From assembly GCA_025360355.1 (NCBI GenBank), contig JANYCL010000415.1, positions 1 through 13,094 on the forward strand: DNA of 13,094 nucleotides, written 5' to 3'. Under the pieces are notes generated by a model that was given only the letters and a program-made list of their open reading frames with translations, ran no database searches and was not told the DNA's origin. This stretch comes from Sphingobacteriaceae bacterium (lineage in GTDB: Bacteria; Bacteroidota; Bacteroidia; B-17B0; Aurantibacillaceae). Within the stretch, counting starts at the first letter, position 1. Every line of letters begins with the position of its first letter. Shown one piece after another: positions 6,773 through 13,094 of this stretch. A program made the position numbers and the translations under genes.

Positions 6773-8161
6773 ATGAGCGAAATAATAAGCATACCCGACG
6801 AAGTTGTAGAAAAAGAGTTTTACCGATCAACGGAAAAATTCCACATCATTGCAGCCTGGGTTGGTATAGTATTAAACCTTGTTTGGTTTGTTGGCGATTA
6901 TTTTGTTTTACCGGCTTATTGGGTTCCTTTTTTAATTTTCCGTGCCGTAACTTCATCCATCACAATTCTATTACTCTTTACTAAAAAACTAACAGGCTTT
7001 AGTATTTACACCATTGTGTTTGTTTTAGTGTTAGGACTCACTATTCAAAACGCATATATGTGGAGCGTAATGGACCTTGCACATTTGCAAAAGCACACCT
7101 TCGCTTACATGGCTTTATTCATTGGTGTTGGTATGCTTATTTTGTGGAATTGGTGGTTTTCAGTTGCGCTTCTTGTTGCCACTGTAGTAAGTAATATTAT
7201 TTTCTATAAAATTAATTCTCCTTTAACAGTAGATGAATTTTTAATTAATGGCGGATTATTAATTCTTACAGTTGCCATATTTTGTATTTTTCTGATTCGT
7301 ACAAGGTATAATCTTACGAGAAGTGAAATAAGGAACAGGCTAGCTTTGGAACAATCTAGAAATATTATTGAAGAAGAACGGAACATCATTCAGAAAAAAA
7401 ATCGCGAGATCACCGATAGTTTAAATTATGCCAGCCGGATTCAAAAAGCGGTAATTCCTGCAGAAGATGAATTTAAAAAATCGTTTATTGAAAGTTTTGT
7501 TTTGTTCAAACCCCGCGATATTGTAAGCGGCGATTTTTATTGGATAACCGAGATCGACAATAAAGTTTATTATGCAACTGCGGATTGTACAGGTCATGGT
7601 GTACCCGGTGGTTTTGTTACCATGTTAGGATTATCGTTTCTCGAGGAGATCTTCTTAATTCTAAAAATTAAAAAACCCGATGAAGCTTTAAATACCCTGC
7701 GTGAAAAAATAATTAATTCTTCAAAAACAAGTGTTGAAAATAGTCAGGACGGCATGGATATTACTTTATGCTGTGTAGACAAAAAAACAAATATACTTAC
7801 TTATGCAGCTGCCAACAATTCTTTTTTTGTATTAAGAGATAACGAGATCATAGAATTAAAAGCCGACAAGCAGCCTTGCGGATTATTTTTTAAATCAAAA
7901 CCATTTACATTTCACGAGTTTCAATTAAATAAAGGCGATTGCATTTATACGTTTACAGATGGTTACGCCGATCAGTTTGGCGGACCTGGCGGAGGAGAAG
8001 GTAAAAAATACATGTATAAGCAATTTGAGAATGTTCTCTTGACTAATCATAAAAAAGATTTCACGCTTCAAAAACAAATTCTGGAAACAGAAATTGATAA
8101 ATGGAAAGGTAATTTAGAGCAGGTGGATGACATTCTTGTGATCGGTGTAAGGATCAGTTAA
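6773..8161 (+). CDS. Integral-membrane PP2C/SpoIIE-type serine phosphatase
   Basis: This 462-residue protein is probably an inner-membrane sensor phosphatase that removes phosphate from Ser/Thr of a cytoplasmic partner such as an anti-sigma-factor antagonist. Residues 24-176 hold about six hydrophobic helices (roughly 24-44, 49-70, 77-97, 109-126, 128-146, 157-176) with no sensor family I recognise. A charged, probably coiled-coil linker follows (180-212), then the ITDSLNYASRIQKAVIP motif that precedes this catalytic domain in Bacteroidota. The SpoIIE domain spans about 235-462. Metal-binding Asp candidates are D254 (VSGDFYW), D271 (ADCTGHGVPGG), D396 (TFTDGYADQFGG) and D452/D453 (QVDDILVIG). 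DGMDITLCCVD at 326-336 is also typical. All key acidic residues are present. No partner STAS or anti-sigma gene is in the window. Its last 8 bases overlap the convergent DUF6702 gene. Confidence 0.88.
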   Translation: MSEIISIPDEVVEKEFYRSTEKFHIIAAWVGIVLNLVWFVGDYFVLPAYWVPFLIFRAVTSSITILLLFTKKLTGFSIYTIVFVLVLGLTIQNAYMWSVMDLAHLQKHTFAYMALFIGVGMLILWNWWFSVALLVATVVSNIIFYKINSPLTVDEFLINGGLLILTVAIFCIFLIRTRYNLTRSEIRNRLALEQSRNIIEEERNIIQKKNREITDSLNYASRIQKAVIPAEDEFKKSFIESFVLFKPRDIVSGDFYWITEIDNKVYYATADCTGHGVPGGFVTMLGLSFLEEIFLILKIKKPDEALNTLREKIINSSKTSVENSQDGMDITLCCVDKKTNILTYAAANNSFFVLRDNEIIELKADKQPCGLFFKSKPFTFHEFQLNKGDCIYTFTDGYADQFGGPGGGEGKKYMYKQFENVLLTNHKKDFTLQKQILETEIDKWKGNLEQVDDILVIGVRIS

Positions 8162-8654
8162 TTATTTCAAACTTCATTTCTTTTTCGGGATTCGTAACCT
8201 TCGAGCTTTTTTTGAAATCACCAATTTCTATTTGCACTAAATTAATTTGTTCTTTTATTTGATCGTAAAGTAAACTATTCTGAATAATTAATTGTTTTGG
8301 TTTCTCGCATTTTTCAATTTCCATGTAGGTCCAGATAACTTCATCTTCTTTTTCGTAACCAATGAATTTTAAAGTTTTTAGTTTTCCGTTAAGATTTACG
8401 CTTAACCGTTTTGTAATATATTCGAATAGAATTTTTTCAACTTCGGGTTTGTTTTTTGGATTTAGGATGTCAACGCTTTTATTCGTTGTTTTCTTAAGGG
8501 CATCTTCCAGATCACTCGTAAACATTTTACAAGCGATCTCCAGCGATTTATTCTTATCGTTATACTTAATATCAGTAACGCTCAAATAAAAAGGGTGTGG
8601 CTTTCCTGCAAACAGAAAAAGAGAAATTAAAATTATGTTTTTGAAAAACAGCAT
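8154..8654 (-). CDS. DUF6702 family secreted protein
   Basis: This 166-residue protein matches the Bacteroidota family DUF6702, of unknown function. The N terminus (MLFFKNIILISLFLFAG) is a signal peptide, followed at residues 20-30 by the characteristic HPFYLSVTDIK, then LEIACKMFTSDLEDALKK and a C-terminal half of alternating strands and charged loops. I see no transmembrane helix after the signal, so it is likely periplasmic. I chose ATG at 8652-8654; the adjacent upstream TTG codon is less likely. It ends in TGA inside the last codons of the convergent phosphatase gene. Its start is divergent from hupE, and a 12-bp palindrome lies 12 bases upstream. From memory, DUF6702, HupE/UreJ and M1 peptidase genes occur together in many flavobacteria, so these three may share a role. 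Confidence 0.75.
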   Translation of the reverse strand: MLFFKNIILISLFLFAGKPHPFYLSVTDIKYNDKNKSLEIACKMFTSDLEDALKKTTNKSVDILNPKNKPEVEKILFEYITKRLSVNLNGKLKTLKFIGYEKEDEVIWTYMEIEKCEKPKQLIIQNSLLYDQIKEQINLVQIEIGDFKKSSKVTNPEKEMKFEIIN

Positions 8655-8665
8655 CAATAAATATA

Positions 8666-8677
8666 TGTAAATTTACA
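8666..8677. promoter_or_regulatory. 12-bp perfect palindrome upstream of the DUF6702 gene
   Basis: TGTAAATTTACA is a perfect 12-bp palindrome 11 bases upstream of the DUF6702 ATG, in the divergent region shared with hupE. Its position and symmetry resemble an operator for a dimeric repressor. I cannot assign it to a named regulator. Confidence 0.4.
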
Positions 8678-8679
8678 CA

Positions 8680-8728
8680 AATAGTCATGTTTCCTAAAAC
8701 CATTACAAATTATGGTAACATGACTATT
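8680..8728. repeat. 12-bp inverted repeat forming a potential long hairpin between divergent genes
   Basis: AATAGTCATGTT (8680-8691) is the exact reverse complement of AACATGACTATT (8717-8728), separated by 25 bases. Inside, ACCAT (8699-8703) pairs with ATGGT (8712-8716) around an 8-base loop, leaving a 7-base bulge on the left arm. No T run follows on either strand, so it is not a normal terminator. It lies in the region where both the DUF6702 and hupE transcripts should begin and could be a binding site pair or an RNA structure in either leader. Confidence 0.6.
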
Positions 8729-8767
8729 CCAAATGACCTCTAAAAAAACAAATTATCTACATTTGAA

Positions 8768-9358
8768 ATGAACGATTGGCAAATATGGTTTGTTACAGGA
8801 ATTGAACACATTCTTGACCTGAATGGTTACGATCACATGATGTTTGTCTGCCTTTTAGTGTTTGCTTACCCTATAAATGACTGGAAAAAATTATTATTAC
8901 TGATCACAGCTTTTACTGTTGGACATTCGTTAACCTTAGCGCTTAGCGTTACAGATGTTATAAAATTGCCGCAGCAATACACCGAATTTCTCATAATCTT
9001 AACCATCATTTTCACTGCTATTTATCTCTTATTTGCCTCTAAAAATACCGCAAAAGGGGGGAGGGTAATTTACCTAATAATTTGTTGCTTTGGGTTAATA
9101 CACGGCTTGGGTTTTTCTTATCTTTTAAAAGCCATGTTAGGCAACAATGAAAGTATTTTTGTTCCTTTATTGATGTTTAATATTGGTTTAGAGGTTGGAC
9201 AAATTGTAGTGGTAATTTTTGTGGTGATTGTATTACTACTCATAGGCAAATACGCTAAAACCATCGAAAGACCCTTTAAAACCGGTATTATTAGTATTAT
9301 TTTAGTCGCCGCTCTTATTTTATGTTACTCACGAATATTAAATATCTTTCATCAATGA
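8768..9358 (+). CDS. HupE/UreJ family membrane protein
   Basis: This 196-residue integral membrane protein belongs to the HupE/UreJ family, some members of which are proposed nickel or cobalt transporters linked to hydrogenase or urease. About six hydrophobic helices are visible. Conserved polar residues within them look like a metal path: H14 (GIEHILDLNG), D22 and H23 (GYDHMMF), H53 (FTVGHSLTL), H112 (GLIHGLGFS) and E142 (NIGLEVGQ). No hydrogenase or urease gene is present, so the classical role does not apply directly. The stop TGA overlaps the ATG of the M1 peptidase gene (ATGA at 9355-9358), which suggests translational coupling. The gene is divergent from DUF6702 across a region with inverted repeats. 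The family call is good; transport and substrate are inference. Confidence 0.85.
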   Translation: MNDWQIWFVTGIEHILDLNGYDHMMFVCLLVFAYPINDWKKLLLLITAFTVGHSLTLALSVTDVIKLPQQYTEFLIILTIIFTAIYLLFASKNTAKGGRVIYLIICCFGLIHGLGFSYLLKAMLGNNESIFVPLLMFNIGLEVGQIVVVIFVVIVLLLIGKYAKTIERPFKTGIISIILVAALILCYSRILNIFHQ

Positions 9359-11697
9359 AAAATCTCTTTTTAATTTTAGGATTTATTTTGTCGTTAACTC
9401 TATCAGCGCAAAATATTCAAAATAATCCGACTTCAAATCATGGTAACAAGTTCGAGCAATTAGGAACCATTTTGCAAAGTCCGAACGAATACCGTACCGC
9501 CTCAGGGGCTCCCGGAAATAAATACTGGCAACAAAGAGCAGATTACGACATTGATGTAACACTGGATGAAAAAAATCTGACATGCATAGGATCAGAATCT
9601 GTTACCTACACAAATAATTCTCCTGACAAATTAGATTATTTATGGTTGCAATTGGATGAGAACCAACACGACGAAAAAAACGATGCGAATTATTTTAATG
9701 AAAATAAAATTGATGCGCCTGTAACACAAAATGAATTAAAAGGATTAATGCAAAAGGAAATTCTTACCGAATTAGGATTGGGAGATAAAATTTTAGAAGT
9801 AAGTGATGAAACAGGAAAGTCTTTAAAATACACCATCAATACAACCATGATGCGTATCGATCTTCCTAAAACATTAAATCCGGGAAGTAAAGTAAAATTC
9901 AGAGTGAAATGGAAGTATAAATTAAGCAACCGTATGGAAACAGGCGGACGCGGCGGTTATGAGTATTTTCCTGAAGACGGGAATCATTTGTTTACTATGA
10001 CACAATGGTACCCGCGTATGTGTGTGTATAGCGATTTTCAAGGTTGGCAGCATAAACAATTTACAGGGCGTGGAGAATTTGCTTTAGTATTTGGAAATTA
10101 TAAAGTGAAGATGACTGTTCCTGCCGATCATGTTGTATGTTCAACAGGTGAGATTCAAAACGCAGCTCAGGTTTTATCTCCTGCGCAATTAGCACGCTGG
10201 CAAAAAGCACAAACGGCAAAAGAAGTTACTGAAGTTGTAACTTTAGAAGAAGCAGTCGCTGCAGAAAAAAATAAATCAACTGCAACAAAAACCTGGATCT
10301 TCAAAGCGGATAGCGTACGCGATTTCGCTTGGGGAACATCACGTAAATTTGTTTGGGATGCATTGCCTGCTTTTGTTGGTAAACACAAAACAATGTGCAT
10401 GAGTTTTTATGGTAAGGAAGCTTATCCTTTGTACCGTAAATATTCTACAAAAACTGTTGCACACACTATTAAAACATATTCAAAATTCACAATTGATTAT
10501 CCTTATCCTGTTGCACAAAGTATTGAAGCAGCCAACGGAATGGAATATCCGATGATCTGTTTTAATTTCGGTCGCGCCGAAAAAGATGGTACATACACCG
10601 AAGGAAGTAAAAACGGAATGCTTTTGGTAATTATTCATGAGGTTGGACATAACTTTTTCCCGATGATAATTAACAGCGATGAACGCCAATGGAGTTGGTT
10701 AGATGAAGGCCTGAATACATTTGTGCAATTTTTAACAGAACAGGAATTTGATAATAATTTCCCGTCACAACGCGGTCCTGCTTATAAAATGACAGACTAC
10801 ATGCGCTTACCAAAGGATCAATTGGAGCCCATCATGACCAACAGCGAAAATATTATTGGTTTTGGTCCGAATGCTTATGGTAAACCTGCAACTGCGTTAA
10901 ATATTTTACGCGAAACTGTAATGGGTCGCGAATTATTTGATTTTGCTTTTAAAACATATTGTACTCGCTGGGCATTTAAACATCCAACTCCTGCCGATTT
11001 TTTCAGAAGTATGGAAGATGCATCAGCAGTTGATCTGGATTGGTTCTGGAGAGAATGGTTTTATGATATTACGCCGGTTGATATCGCTTTAGATTCTGTA
11101 AAAGCTTACACTTTTGAGAATGGAAAAACTTTACCGGTGAAAATGGATACAGTAAGAAGTCGTGCGCCGTCAAAACCATTTGAACATATCAGTAAAATTC
11201 GCAACAAAGAATCAGGAATGAAATTTTTAGTAGATGTTGATACTACTTTACGTGATTTTTATTATTATTACAAACCCGATGCAACGGTAACTAAAGAAGT
11301 GAAAAACCGTTACGAGAATTTTGAATTCATGACCGACAGCGCTGTGAATAAAATAAAAGATAAATATACTTACGAATTAAAATTCAGCAATAAAGGGGGC
11401 TCTGTAATGCCAATTATCATTCAATGGAATTATGCTGATGGAAGTAGTGAGATCGATAGAATTCACGCTTATATCTGGCGCTTTAATGAAAAAGAAGTGA
11501 CGAAAACATTTATGAAAAATAAAAAAGTGACTTCAATTCTTTTAGATCCTTATAGAGAAACCTGTGATATCGACGAGAAAAATAATGCTTGGAAAATGAT
11601 ACCTGAACCAACAAAGTTCGAAGCATTTAAAACCAAAGCAAACATTCGCGGACAAAGCACAGGCGAAAACCCGATGCAAAAGGCTAAGAAGAAGTAA
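9355..11697 (+). CDS. Secreted M1 family zinc metallopeptidase
   Basis: This 780-residue gluzincin aminopeptidase-type enzyme probably removes N-terminal residues from peptides in the periplasm. Residues 1-18 are a signal peptide (MKNLFLILGFILSLTLSA, followed by Q). The zinc site is intact: H428-E429-V430-G431-H432, then 18 residues to E451 in WLDEGLNTF. An NGMEYP segment (394-399) corresponds to the substrate-binding GxMEN exopeptidase motif, with Tyr in place of Asn. Tyr508 (NAYGKPATAL) is the likely transition-state tyrosine. The region around 85-260 is the N-terminal beta domain. There is no T9SS sorting domain; the C terminus is a short basic tail. I chose ATG 9355 over an in-frame ATG at 9322 because it begins a clean signal peptide and gives the ATGA overlap with hupE. 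The gene ends two bases from the convergent neighbour, with no terminator between. Confidence 0.92.
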   Translation: MKNLFLILGFILSLTLSAQNIQNNPTSNHGNKFEQLGTILQSPNEYRTASGAPGNKYWQQRADYDIDVTLDEKNLTCIGSESVTYTNNSPDKLDYLWLQLDENQHDEKNDANYFNENKIDAPVTQNELKGLMQKEILTELGLGDKILEVSDETGKSLKYTINTTMMRIDLPKTLNPGSKVKFRVKWKYKLSNRMETGGRGGYEYFPEDGNHLFTMTQWYPRMCVYSDFQGWQHKQFTGRGEFALVFGNYKVKMTVPADHVVCSTGEIQNAAQVLSPAQLARWQKAQTAKEVTEVVTLEEAVAAEKNKSTATKTWIFKADSVRDFAWGTSRKFVWDALPAFVGKHKTMCMSFYGKEAYPLYRKYSTKTVAHTIKTYSKFTIDYPYPVAQSIEAANGMEYPMICFNFGRAEKDGTYTEGSKNGMLLVIIHEVGHNFFPMIINSDERQWSWLDEGLNTFVQFLTEQEFDNNFPSQRGPAYKMTDYMRLPKDQLEPIMTNSENIIGFGPNAYGKPATALNILRETVMGRELFDFAFKTYCTRWAFKHPTPADFFRSMEDASAVDLDWFWREWFYDITPVDIALDSVKAYTFENGKTLPVKMDTVRSRAPSKPFEHISKIRNKESGMKFLVDVDTTLRDFYYYYKPDATVTKEVKNRYENFEFMTDSAVNKIKDKYTYELKFSNKGGSVMPIIIQWNYADGSSEIDRIHAYIWRFNEKEVTKTFMKNKKVTSILLDPYRETCDIDEKNNAWKMIPEPTKFEAFKTKANIRGQSTGENPMQKAKKK

Positions 11698-11699
11698 GA

Positions 11700-13013
11700 T
11701 TAATTATTTGAAATGCGAACCTTCTGTGTTTTTTGAAAGTTGCTTTTAGTGTCCTTAATAATTAACATGTAGTAGGATTCTTTTAAAGAGGAAGTTTCTA
11801 TTTCTCTATTGCTTTGCCCTTCTTCAATAAAAAGATTTTCTGATTTTACTTTTCTTCCCAAAACATCATAAAGACTTAAGTCAAACTCAAAATTTGATTT
11901 TAAGTCAAAACTGAGAAATACTTTCCCTTCCGATGTGTTTTTAATTACAATTGCATTTTCCTCAAGATCTAACATATTAGGGAGGCCAGTACAAATTACT
12001 GGGGTAAAAGGCACATTTTGGTAAGGATAAAAATTAGTGAATGTACTACAATTAGCCAATTCAAATTGGTACTTGATATTGTAACATCCACCACAAGTTA
12101 AGCCTCCAACATTTAAAGAAGTTATATCACCACATGAAACAAAGTTACAAGAGCAATCGTATAACCACCATTTTAGCCATACAACATTCCCTCCTGAACA
12201 ATTTGACGTAAAAAGTCCGGCAATGGAAATATTTGATGATGTAGGACTATTAGTAAATGTTTGAAAAATCGTCATAACCGAATTGGCCGAATATCCACTT
12301 GTAGATAAAGGGTAAGCTGCACATGTGGATGTCACAGTATTTATACTTGGTGGTGAGGGAAAAAAGCACGATGGTTGCGGATTCGAACAAGAATTTATTG
12401 GAGGAGGATTTGTAATAAAAGCGCCAGGATTTGCAGTCGTAACTCCAATATTGAATGTTGCATTTGAGCCTCATGATCCTCCGGAAACATAAATGATTTG
12501 AATATAATATGTTGTTCCAATACTTAAACTGGTTAATTGGTAAAGCTGAGTTATAGGTCCTGTATTCAATGCTTGACAACTTATGAGATCGGTATTATTA
12601 CAAGTTGAAGTCGGTAAAGCAGTTATTGAGTAAACTGCACTACCATAATAGCACCCGCCACTTGTTTGCGTTATTTGAACAAACTGCGAAGCAAGTGTCG
12701 CTGTAAATTTATACCACACAGATTCGGTTCCGTTATTACAGCCTTGAGTTTCTCCAGGTTCAAGTGAGCCACAAGTAGTGCCTGAAACAGTCCCGCCATT
12801 TACAATTAATGTTTGAGCGTTAGCAAAATTATCGTTAGTTGCAGTTACCGTACAAGCCAAATTATTTTGAGATAAATTAATTTTATCTGAACTCAGCAAA
12901 ATTTCCCGTTGCGATTCATCCGCAGAAACTTGTGTAATCGCTGTAGTTGTTTGACTACTAATTCTGGAAACCAGTATAATTAAAAAGAATATAAGGATTC
13001 TGGATTTAACCAT
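11700..13013 (-). pseudogene. T9SS type A cargo protein gene interrupted by one in-frame TGA
   Basis: One reading frame of 437 codons runs from ATG 13013 to TAA 11700, broken only by TGA at 12471-12473 (codon 181). Before it lie a signal peptide (residues 1-21, MVKSRILIFFLIILVS) and a PPC-like beta-sandwich: NDNFANAQTL, GGTVSGTTCGS, ESVWYKFTAT, LTSLSIGTTYYIQIIYVSGGS. After it the frame stays open with sensible protein: GSNATFNIGV, a Pro-rich stretch, a Cys-rich region (about residues 230-345), then a type A sorting domain (about 351-437) with LYDVLGRKV and a KTQKVRISNN end. Without readthrough, the N-terminal piece lacks the secretion signal for the outer membrane and the C-terminal piece lacks the Sec signal. 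Around the stop the text reads GGS-stop-GGS-like, so one G-to-T change from GGA (Gly) would explain it. It could be a recent pseudogene or a sequencing error. Confidence 0.85.
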
Positions 13014-13035
13014 ATGCTAATATACTTAGTTATTG

Positions 13036-13047
13036 TTTGAATTCAAA
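13036..13047. promoter_or_regulatory. Palindrome and possible promoter upstream of the minus-strand T9SS gene
   Basis: TTTGAATTCAAA is a perfect 12-bp palindrome 23 bases upstream of the minus-strand ATG. Read on the minus strand, its TTTG (13047-13044) stands 19 bases before TATATTAG (13024-13017), one mismatch from TAnnTTTG, which is the expected -33/-7 spacing. The -7 box ends only three bases before the ATG, so its use would give an almost leaderless transcript; this keeps confidence low. Confidence 0.25.
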
Positions 13048-13094
13048 TTATGTTAAATATCAACGGATGAATTATAGATTTTCCCTTATAACGC

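Noticed and set aside
8758..8765. TACATTTG, a perfect -7 match, as the hupE promoter
   Set aside because: It ends two bases before the ATG, so transcription would start inside the gene, and no -33 element is placed correctly. The next Met would remove the conserved GIEHILDLNG segment.
9322..9354. An upstream in-frame ATG for the M1 peptidase
   Set aside because: It would add residues in front of a clean signal peptide and lie inside the hupE coding region; ATG 9355 gives a typical ATGA overlap.
12471..12473. Selenocysteine or genome-wide recoding of TGA as an explanation for the interrupted gene
   Set aside because: The context is a Gly/Ser-rich linker, not a redox site, and both hupE and the DUF6702 gene end in TGA at sensible positions.
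12250..12579. A 109-codon minus-strand frame spanning the in-frame TGA, considered as evidence of a frameshift
   Set aside because: Its protein sequence is implausible, and the main frame continues coherently through the same bases, so no frameshift is needed.

Overview
The window looks like a chromosomal segment of a low-GC, AT-rich member of the Bacteroidota, most like Flavobacteriales or a neighbouring order; I cannot place it more precisely. The reasons are two secreted proteins with C-terminal type IX secretion (T9SS) sorting domains, the bamD-rpoZ-coaBC-DUF4835 gene order typical of the phylum, a TAnnTTTG-type -7 element before the first gene, and A-rich translation starts with almost no Shine-Dalgarno sequence.

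Layout. Bases 131-1465 (+) encode a PKD-containing T9SS cargo protein that ends in a strong intrinsic terminator (1488-1531). A conserved housekeeping block follows: bamD (1544-2401) overlapping rpoZ (2391-2717), a second terminator (2740-2776), then coaBC (2872-4074) and a DUF4835/PorD-like gene (4076-4978) one base apart. Next come an orphan peptide-type ABC substrate-binding lipoprotein (5064-6719) and a six-helix membrane PP2C/SpoIIE phosphatase (6773-8161). A convergent DUF6702 gene (8154-8654, -) overlaps the end of the phosphatase. A short divergent intergenic region rich in inverted repeats (8655-8767) separates it from a HupE/UreJ-family membrane protein (8768-9358), which is joined by an ATGA overlap to a secreted M1 metallopeptidase (9355-11697). 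A minus-strand T9SS cargo gene (11700-13013) converges on the peptidase and is interrupted by one in-frame TGA.

How the genes work together. The first block serves envelope and core functions: outer-membrane protein assembly (BamD), RNA polymerase (omega), coenzyme A synthesis (CoaBC) and a probable T9SS-associated periplasmic protein. Two cargo genes of the same secretion pathway lie near the window ends. The DUF6702/HupE/M1 group looks like a small envelope module of unknown purpose, possibly metal-related, and is the best candidate here for an undescribed system. No mobile elements, CRISPR arrays or RNA genes were seen, and no stretch longer than about 150 bases lacks a gene. The most unusual features are the single TGA interrupting the last gene, the paired inverted repeats between DUF6702 and hupE, and Asp and Ser at two catalytic positions of CoaC.
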